Shown here piece by piece: positions 57,530 to 64,000 of a DNA stretch of 64,000 bases (position 1 is its first letter; each line of letters begins with the position of its first letter). Under the pieces are notes generated by a model. It had not been told where the DNA came from. It was given only the letters and a program-made list of their open reading frames with translations, and did no database searches. The position numbers were made by a program, and so were the translations under genes. The DNA comes from Lachnospiraceae bacterium. GTDB lineage: Bacteria > Bacillota > Clostridia > Lachnospirales > Lachnospiraceae. The stretch covers positions 41,730 to 105,729 of the forward strand of contig JAAUZX010000026.1 of NCBI GenBank assembly GCA_014804365.1, in the 5' to 3' direction.

Positions 57530-59350
57530 ATGAGTAAACAGGCAGTTGGAGAAGATAGTCATAGAGACAGCGATCAGGCAGGGAAGAAAGTTACTCTGCT
57601 TCATAAAGTAGGATATCTGTTTGATCAAAAGCAGAAGAAGCAGTTAGTGGGTCTGGCGGTGTTAATCCTGATCGGCGGCTTGCTGGAAACACTGGGCGTG
57701 TCCATGCTTCTGCCGGTAGTGACGGCAATTATGGACCCGGAAGCCATCATGGAGAAAGAGCCGGTGCGCGATGTGGCACAGATGCTGCACATTCAGACAA
57801 GCAGAGACCTGATTATGTATATGCTCATTGTGTTGATCGTGCTGTATGTGTTTAAGAATGCCTATCTGTTGTTCCTGACTTATGTACAGAACACTTTCGT
57901 AACGCGTAACCGGAATCGCATGATCAGCCGCGTGATGAGAGAATTCTTAAACCGTCCGTATGAGGATTATCTGGGGGCGGATATTCCCACGGTATTCCGC
58001 CTGACAGATAATGATATTCCAAACGCTTTCCAGCTGATTCTCGTGATGATACAGATGATTACGGAGATCGTGGTTGCGGTTTCGCTGTGCATTGTGTTGG
58101 TGGTGAGCAGCCCGCTTATGTGCCTCTTTATCGTAGTGATCTTCTTAGGACTGACCCTGATTATCACGAAGCAGTTAAAGCCGCGCCTTAACAGAATCGG
58201 ACACAGGAATCAGACGATACAGTCGCGTATCGCCAAGTGGCGGATTCAGTCGATCTATGGGTTAAAAGATGTGAAGGTACTGCACAGAGAAGAGTTCTTC
58301 GTGCGCAATTATTACGAGAGCGGTGCCGTCGGTGCAAATGTGGCGAGAAATTATGCGGTGCTCAATAATCTGCCGAGGCTTCTGATCGAGACGATTTTTA
58401 TGGCAGCGATGTTTCTGTTTATGCTGCTGTATATGATACGGGGTGGTAATTTGACCGTGCTGGTTCCGCAGTTGACGGTTTTCGCCATGGCGGCGATCCG
58501 TATGCTGCCCGGTATCAACCGCATCAACACATACCTGTCGGAGATCGCATACGCGCAGCCCTGCCTGGATTATCTGTATGATAATCTGAATGAGAACATG
58601 AAGAAAGACGTGAACGGAAGCGTGACCGGGCTTACCGGTGATAAGCAGCCGGAGCTTCCGAAGCTGGAGCTGCAGGATAAGATCGTGTTAGATCATATCA
58701 CCTACGCTTATCCGAATACGGAGAAAAATATATTTACGGACGCGCATATGGAAGTGAAGAAAGGACAGTCCGTAGGTATTATGGGACCGTCCGGCGCGGG
58801 CAAGTCCACGATCGTGGATATTCTGCTGGGGCTTCTGCATGTGCAATCGGGAAAGATTACTTGCGACGGGATGGATATCTTTGACAATTATCCCGCATGG
58901 CTTGCCAAGATTGGCTATATTCCGCAGTCCATCTATCTGATCGACGAATCCATCAGGGATAATATCGCCTTCGGTATTGATGCGGATCGGATCGATGATA
59001 AACGAATCTGGGAAGTGCTGGAGGAGGCACAGCTTAAGGAATTTGTGGAAGAACTTCCGGAAGGGCTGGATACGACCATAGGTGACAGGGGTGTCAGAAT
59101 ATCTGGTGGACAGAGACAGCGTCTGGGCATCGCCAGAGCGCTCTACCACAATCCAGAGATTCTGGTCTTCGACGAGGCGACTTCTGCGCTGGATAACGAT
59201 ACGGAAAAAGCGGTTATGGATGCTATTAACAGTTTCCATGGCAGGAAGACCATGGTGATCATTGCCCACAGACTTAACACGATCGCTAAGTGTGATGTGA
59301 TCTATAAGGTAGAAGACGAGAAGATAACGGAGACGACGATATCATGTTAG
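57530..59350 (+). CDS. ABC transporter, ATP-binding/permease (PglK-like), paralogue of 1141-2907
   Basis: GPSGAGKST, ISGGQRQRLGIARALYHNPEILVFDEATSALD; N-terminal half aligns by eye with the first ABC gene. Confidence 0.93.
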   Translation: MSKQAVGEDSHRDSDQAGKKVTLLHKVGYLFDQKQKKQLVGLAVLILIGGLLETLGVSMLLPVVTAIMDPEAIMEKEPVRDVAQMLHIQTSRDLIMYMLIVLIVLYVFKNAYLLFLTYVQNTFVTRNRNRMISRVMREFLNRPYEDYLGADIPTVFRLTDNDIPNAFQLILVMIQMITEIVVAVSLCIVLVVSSPLMCLFIVVIFLGLTLIITKQLKPRLNRIGHRNQTIQSRIAKWRIQSIYGLKDVKVLHREEFFVRNYYESGAVGANVARNYAVLNNLPRLLIETIFMAAMFLFMLLYMIRGGNLTVLVPQLTVFAMAAIRMLPGINRINTYLSEIAYAQPCLDYLYDNLNENMKKDVNGSVTGLTGDKQPELPKLELQDKIVLDHITYAYPNTEKNIFTDAHMEVKKGQSVGIMGPSGAGKSTIVDILLGLLHVQSGKITCDGMDIFDNYPAWLAKIGYIPQSIYLIDESIRDNIAFGIDADRIDDKRIWEVLEEAQLKEFVEELPEGLDTTIGDRGVRISGGQRQRLGIARALYHNPEILVFDEATSALDNDTEKAVMDAINSFHGRKTMVIIAHRLNTIAKCDVIYKVEDEKITETTISC

Positions 59351-60372
59351 GGATTGAGGTACAGGAAGGTTTCGGACTCGGAAACCAGTTGTTTTTCTAT
59401 ATTACGACCAGGTGCATTGCTCTGGATAAGGGGTATCAGTTCAGTGTGCTTGATCCGGAGCATTTTGCCAACAATATGCACAGCGACTGCGGGCTTTATT
59501 TCATGGACCCAGATATGGGAGTGCAATCTTCCAGGGAAGATTATAAGAAGGTCTTTCATGAGAAAGAAACCAGACTTTATGCGGGCAACTCCAAGCATGA
59601 TCTGACGCATGGCGTGTATGTGACGGATGCCGATGCGCAGTTGTTTGATATTGAAGACGATACGCTGATCTACGGCAATCTTCAGGCGGAGGACTATTTC
59701 ATTTCCCATAAAGAGGAGATCAAGAAGTGGCTTGCGGTCAAGCCGGAGTATGATTGTAAAGAATATAGCAGAGATAATCTCTGTATTCTGCACCTTCGCT
59801 GCAGTGATTATATGGGCTCGCCGGAATTGTATCTGCAGAAGAAATATTGGATTATGGGCATGAAGCAGATGCGCAGGATCAATCCTGACATGGAATTTAT
59901 GATCATCACCAATGATGTGAAGGAGGCGGGAAAGTTTCTGCCGGGTATACCTGCTTATAATTTTGATCTGGCGAAAGATTACAGTGTGTTGAAGAATGCA
60001 AAATATCTGTTGCTGGCGAATTCTTCATTTGCGTATTTCCCTGCGTTTACCAGTGATACGGTGCAGTATATCTTAGCGCCGAAATATTGGGCGCGACATA
60101 ATGTGTCCGACGGTTACTGGGCATCGGAGCAGAATATTTATGCAGGCTGGCATTATATGGACCGTAGGGGCAGGGTGTATACGGCCGAGGAGTGTAAGAG
60201 AGAGCTGGCGGAGTATAAGCGGACATCGAAGAAATATGCGGCGGTCAATGTGAAACCGACAGGAGTGCGTCTGGCGTTTGCGAAGCTGCGCGCACAATAT
60301 ATATATAAGAAAGCATATTTATGTAAGATCGCAAGAGGTGTGGCGAGAAGATTAAGAAAACTTCGGCAGTAA
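59344..60372 (+). CDS. Divergent GT11-like fucosyltransferase
   Basis: IEVQEGFGLGNQLFFYITTRCIA, ILHLRCSDYMGSPE, LLLANSSFAYFPAFTSD. Confidence 0.75.
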   Translation: MLGIEVQEGFGLGNQLFFYITTRCIALDKGYQFSVLDPEHFANNMHSDCGLYFMDPDMGVQSSREDYKKVFHEKETRLYAGNSKHDLTHGVYVTDADAQLFDIEDDTLIYGNLQAEDYFISHKEEIKKWLAVKPEYDCKEYSRDNLCILHLRCSDYMGSPELYLQKKYWIMGMKQMRRINPDMEFMIITNDVKEAGKFLPGIPAYNFDLAKDYSVLKNAKYLLLANSSFAYFPAFTSDTVQYILAPKYWARHNVSDGYWASEQNIYAGWHYMDRRGRVYTAEECKRELAEYKRTSKKYAAVNVKPTGVRLAFAKLRAQYIYKKAYLCKIARGVARRLRKLRQ

Positions 60373-60426
60373 CGCCTGAACAGATAGAAATTTCCCGAAA
60401 AGTAACGGAAAAAGGATATAGATCGG

Positions 60427-62043
60427 ATGAGCAGTACGGAAAAGAAGAAGGAAAACAACATATATATCAGGTTTACGAGAGCCCTGCAGAGCATTTGCGG
60501 AAGGATCTCGGCACGCATTGATCGGATTCCCATGAAGCGGATGACAATATATGCGGGAATCCTGCTGCTTCTGTCTCTCATTCCGCTTTTGCTGCTGGGC
60601 AGATATAACGTGATGTGCATCGATGACTATGACTATGGTAAGCAGGTGCATGATACATGGATTGCCACAGGCTCTCTGTGGCAGTCGATCCGGACTGCAT
60701 GGAAGCAGAACATGGAATTCTATCAGGACTGGCAGGGCACTTATATATCCTGTTTTCTGATGGCACTTTGCCCCATGAACTTTCATTATGAGATCGCTTA
60801 CGTGGTTCCGATTCTGATGATCGGGATGTTTGCGGTATCGACCTACGTACTCGGAAGGCATATTCTGTGCAGATGGCTGGGAATTGACAGAACGGGCGGC
60901 AGCTTTATCATGTTTATGCTGCTCTTTGCCTTTTATCAGGTGCTGGAGGCGCCTTTTGAGGGAATCTACTGGTATAACGGCTCTACCCACTATATTTTGA
61001 TGGAGTCTCTGTGGTTCTTCACTCTGACGGCACTCTCGGCAAGCATGTGGGCGCAGGACAGAACGAGGGAAGCATTTCTATGCGGAATCGCGTCAGTGCT
61101 GGCGGTGATTGTGGGCGGCGGCAATCTGGTGACGGGATTACAGGCGGAGATCGTCATGGCGCTATTGGTTATTTATGTGATAGTGACGAACCGTAAGAAG
61201 ATTGCTGCGGCGGCAATTCCTTTTGTCACGGGCAGTATAGGATTTATGATCAACACGATGGCGCCGGGCAATGTCAGACGGGGTAGCATAGATATGGATG
61301 AGGGATATCCGGCGATGATGTCGATTCTGCTTTCTTTCTATTATTGTGTGGTATTCATCCTTCGCTGGACATCAGTGTTTGTGATTCTGGTTTGGCTGCT
61401 GCTTTTGCCTGTTATGTGGAAGCTTGTGAAGAAATCAGAGAGATCCTTTGCGCATCCTGTATGGGTGACGGCGGGGGCTTTCTGCGTGTTATCCGCCATG
61501 TTTACGCCGACACTTTATGCGGTCGGTATGGTGGGAATGTCCAGAGTGGATAATATTATTCAGATGGTATATTACCTGTGCCTGTTCATGGTGAGCGCCT
61601 ACTGGCTCGGGTATTTTGCGCATAGAGAGAAAATCCGGACAGGAACGCGGGAGAAGGGTTCGGAGAGTTTTATGGATAAAGCGGATCGGATGACGGCGGG
61701 TGAACTGTTCGGCGCTTTTTTGGAAAAAGCAGGGAACAGAATGACGGCAGGATGCCTCTTCCTAGTGCTTGTGGTGTGGGTCTGTACGGCGGATAAGAAT
61801 ACTTATACGAGTGTCTCGGCTGTGCGGTCACTGGTCAACGGGGAGGCGCAGACCTTCTACGAGGAAGCGATGGAACGGCACCGGATCTATACGGACGATT
61901 CGGTCATGGATGTGGAGGTACGTCCTTATTCCGCCAGACCGGAGCTGTTTGACTTTCAGGATCTGTCGGAAGATGCGGGAAACTGGCTGAATCTGGCGGT
62001 GTCGCGGTATTATCATAAGGATAGCGTGAAGGTGGTGAAGTGA
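60427..62043 (+). CDS. Polytopic membrane protein, DUF6056-like
   Basis: MCIDDYDYGKQVHDTW...FEGIYWYNGSTHYILMESLWFFTL. Confidence 0.65.
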   Translation: MSSTEKKKENNIYIRFTRALQSICGRISARIDRIPMKRMTIYAGILLLLSLIPLLLLGRYNVMCIDDYDYGKQVHDTWIATGSLWQSIRTAWKQNMEFYQDWQGTYISCFLMALCPMNFHYEIAYVVPILMIGMFAVSTYVLGRHILCRWLGIDRTGGSFIMFMLLFAFYQVLEAPFEGIYWYNGSTHYILMESLWFFTLTALSASMWAQDRTREAFLCGIASVLAVIVGGGNLVTGLQAEIVMALLVIYVIVTNRKKIAAAAIPFVTGSIGFMINTMAPGNVRRGSIDMDEGYPAMMSILLSFYYCVVFILRWTSVFVILVWLLLLPVMWKLVKKSERSFAHPVWVTAGAFCVLSAMFTPTLYAVGMVGMSRVDNIIQMVYYLCLFMVSAYWLGYFAHREKIRTGTREKGSESFMDKADRMTAGELFGAFLEKAGNRMTAGCLFLVLVVWVCTADKNTYTSVSAVRSLVNGEAQTFYEEAMERHRIYTDDSVMDVEVRPYSARPELFDFQDLSEDAGNWLNLAVSRYYHKDSVKVVK

Positions 62044-62044
62044 T

Positions 62045-62788
62045 ATGGCCGATAAATTGAAGCTGCCGAATGTCACGCTGGCGGCAATGACCAGTGTGGA
62101 TATTTATGAGACCATTAAGGCGATGAAATACAGCATGAGACAGATCGAGTTCGGCGATGTGGTGCTGGTTACCCACAGGAAGCCGCTTACGCTGCCGCGG
62201 TCCATACGATATTCCCATACGTCCAAACTGGATAATATCGATAAGTTTAACTACAAAATGGTGTATGAACTGGGGGAACATATTCATACGGATTATATGC
62301 TGTTAGTTCATGCGGATGGTTTCGTGGTACACCCGGAAAGCTGGCGGGAGGAGTTCCTTGATTATGACTATATCGGTTCGCCTTGGCCGCTTCCGGAAAA
62401 CGACTATTCTTATCGTGACGCGAAGGGACAAATCTGCCGCGTAGGCAACAGCGTTTCCATTCGAAGCAAGCGGCTGCTGGATTTCCCGAAGCAGGCGAAT
62501 TTGAAGTGGGAAAAGAATATAGAGGGAGATTATAATGAGGATGTCTTCCTGTGCTGTAAATACAAGAACGTGATCGAGGACGCGGGTATGCGGTTTGCGC
62601 CCATCGAAGTGGCCAAATATTTCGGACATGAGCATATGATTCCGGAGATCATGGATGTGGAGAAGCCCTTTATCTTCCATAAGTGGCGTGGCAGGAACGA
62701 ACAGTACCCGAGATTCATAAGTCCGTGGAAAGTCATATGGCGGAAGATAAAAGATATCATCAGACCGTTTCTGTTCTGGCGCAGATGA
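62045..62788 (+). CDS. DUF5672-like putative glycosyltransferase
   Basis: NVTLAAMTSVDIYETIKAMKYSMRQIEFGDVVLVTH...DYMLLVHADGFVVHPESWREEFLDYDYIGSPWPLP...VGNSVSIRSKRLLD. Confidence 0.8.
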   Translation: MADKLKLPNVTLAAMTSVDIYETIKAMKYSMRQIEFGDVVLVTHRKPLTLPRSIRYSHTSKLDNIDKFNYKMVYELGEHIHTDYMLLVHADGFVVHPESWREEFLDYDYIGSPWPLPENDYSYRDAKGQICRVGNSVSIRSKRLLDFPKQANLKWEKNIEGDYNEDVFLCCKYKNVIEDAGMRFAPIEVAKYFGHEHMIPEIMDVEKPFIFHKWRGRNEQYPRFISPWKVIWRKIKDIIRPFLFWRR

Positions 62789-62939
62789 CATGCTTCAAAA
62801 TAGGATGTGTGAAATAATAGTAAAGCAGTGGTATGAGACAAAGTGACGAATACAAGTCATAACATGCACAATATATAATGTAGATATAATATTCGACACA
62901 TTGCGGATGTAACTTAGGCGGAAAAGGATAAAATAACGT

Positions 62940-63887
62940 ATGATATATGATTGCATACCCTTTTTTAATGAACTGGATATTCTAAAACTCAGAATGCAGA
63001 TCATGGCTCCTTATGTGGATAAATTCGTGCTGGAGGAAGCCACGGTGACTTTCTCCGGAGAACCGAAAGAAATGATCTTCGCGAAACACAGAGATATGTT
63101 TGCAGAATTTGAGGACAAGATCATTTACGTGGCGGTGGATGATTCGCCCTTAGAAGGCGTGACGACCCATGAGCGAGATAAATTCCAGAAAAACGGGCTG
63201 ATCCGTGGGCTGGCAGACTGTAAGCCTGATGATATCGTGATATTCAGCGATGTGGACGAGATACCGAATCCGCGGGTTTTAACAGAGATTCTGCAGAATT
63301 TTGATGCGGGAAAGGTCTATCATTTGGCGCAGCGGATGTTCTACTGTTTCCTGAATATTGAGGAAATATCGGGCAATCTGCTGTCCATTACCGGAGAATT
63401 CCCCGGAGTGGAACAGAAGAAATGGCTGGGAAGCAAGATCTGCAGCTTCGCCGCACTGCCTCCGGAGGGGATCGTGTATCTGCGCGAAGTACCGCCGGAA
63501 GATCCGCGCAGTGTGCGTGTGGCTGACGGCGGCTGGCATTTCGGCTATATGGGCGGTGACGGCGAGCGGGATGTGGCGAAGCGCATCGGAGTAAAAGTGC
63601 AGGCGGCAGCGCATCAGGAATACAACAAACCGAGTTATCTTAACGAGGCAGTAGACAGACTGCTGTGCGGTGAGGATATCTTTGGCAGAAATGCGAGATT
63701 TATCAGGGTTCCCATCGATGAGAGCTATCCGGACTATCTGCGGGAACATCAGGAAGAATATGATTTTCTCATCGCTCCTGAGGTGAGCGGAGCGGGAATC
63801 GCATGGAAGAAAACGAAGCTGGCGTGTAAGACGTGGCTGCGCAGAATACATGGAGCGGCGGCGCGAGTGATACATCGCGGAGGCTGA
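62940..63887 (+). CDS. GT17-like glycosyltransferase
   Basis: MIYDCIPFFNELDILKLRMQIMAPYVDKFVLEEATVTFSG...DDIVIFSDVDEIPNPRVL typical GT17. Confidence 0.85.
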   Translation: MIYDCIPFFNELDILKLRMQIMAPYVDKFVLEEATVTFSGEPKEMIFAKHRDMFAEFEDKIIYVAVDDSPLEGVTTHERDKFQKNGLIRGLADCKPDDIVIFSDVDEIPNPRVLTEILQNFDAGKVYHLAQRMFYCFLNIEEISGNLLSITGEFPGVEQKKWLGSKICSFAALPPEGIVYLREVPPEDPRSVRVADGGWHFGYMGGDGERDVAKRIGVKVQAAAHQEYNKPSYLNEAVDRLLCGEDIFGRNARFIRVPIDESYPDYLREHQEEYDFLIAPEVSGAGIAWKKTKLACKTWLRRIHGAAARVIHRGG

Positions 63888-64000
63888 ACTCGGAACAGAG
63901 AAGGGGATTTGATCTGCATAGACAGGAAAATGATATATGCAGTTGCAGATCGTGAGACACCTAACAGTATACAGCGGTATACGATCAGAGTAGAAGGGGG

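Overview
The window looks like one very large cell-surface glycan locus from a Clostridia/Lachnospiraceae-type Firmicute (taxonomy is inferred from protein style, not searched). About 40 plus-strand genes run from ~1.1 kb to the right edge. A two-gene MBOAT/SGNH module is inverted at 44.7-47.2 kb, and a T-box-led methyltransferase gene runs leftwards off the left edge. The locus encodes: two PglK-like ABC flippases near the two ends; bacillosamine-type genes (4,6-dehydratase, DegT aminotransferase, PglC-like transferase, plus an ATP-grasp enzyme); a TviB/TviC-like HexNAcA pathway; a WecE-like aminotransferase; a sugar formyltransferase-like protein; two AsnB-like amidotransferases; GT2, GT4, GT10, GT11 and GT17 glycosyltransferases; an O-antigen-ligase-like protein; an LtaS-like protein; and a 2651-aa BspA/DUF285-InlB adhesin. 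The most interesting non-gene signals are palindromic repeats. (1) A small hairpin element (GTAACTG...CAGTTAC) has perfect 8-bp flanking direct repeats at two sites and probable longer or degenerate relatives at two more. (2) A ~165-200-nt imperfect palindrome occurs three times with a conserved core, divergent arms and compensatory changes. (3) Hairpins lie in frame inside coding sequences, most clearly in a GT4 gene. (4) Three 37-bp tandem repeats sit directly upstream of an asparagine-synthase-like gene, with short ORFs two of which end in His-Asn-stop. All calls are by eye from sequence and supplied translations; no database search was run.
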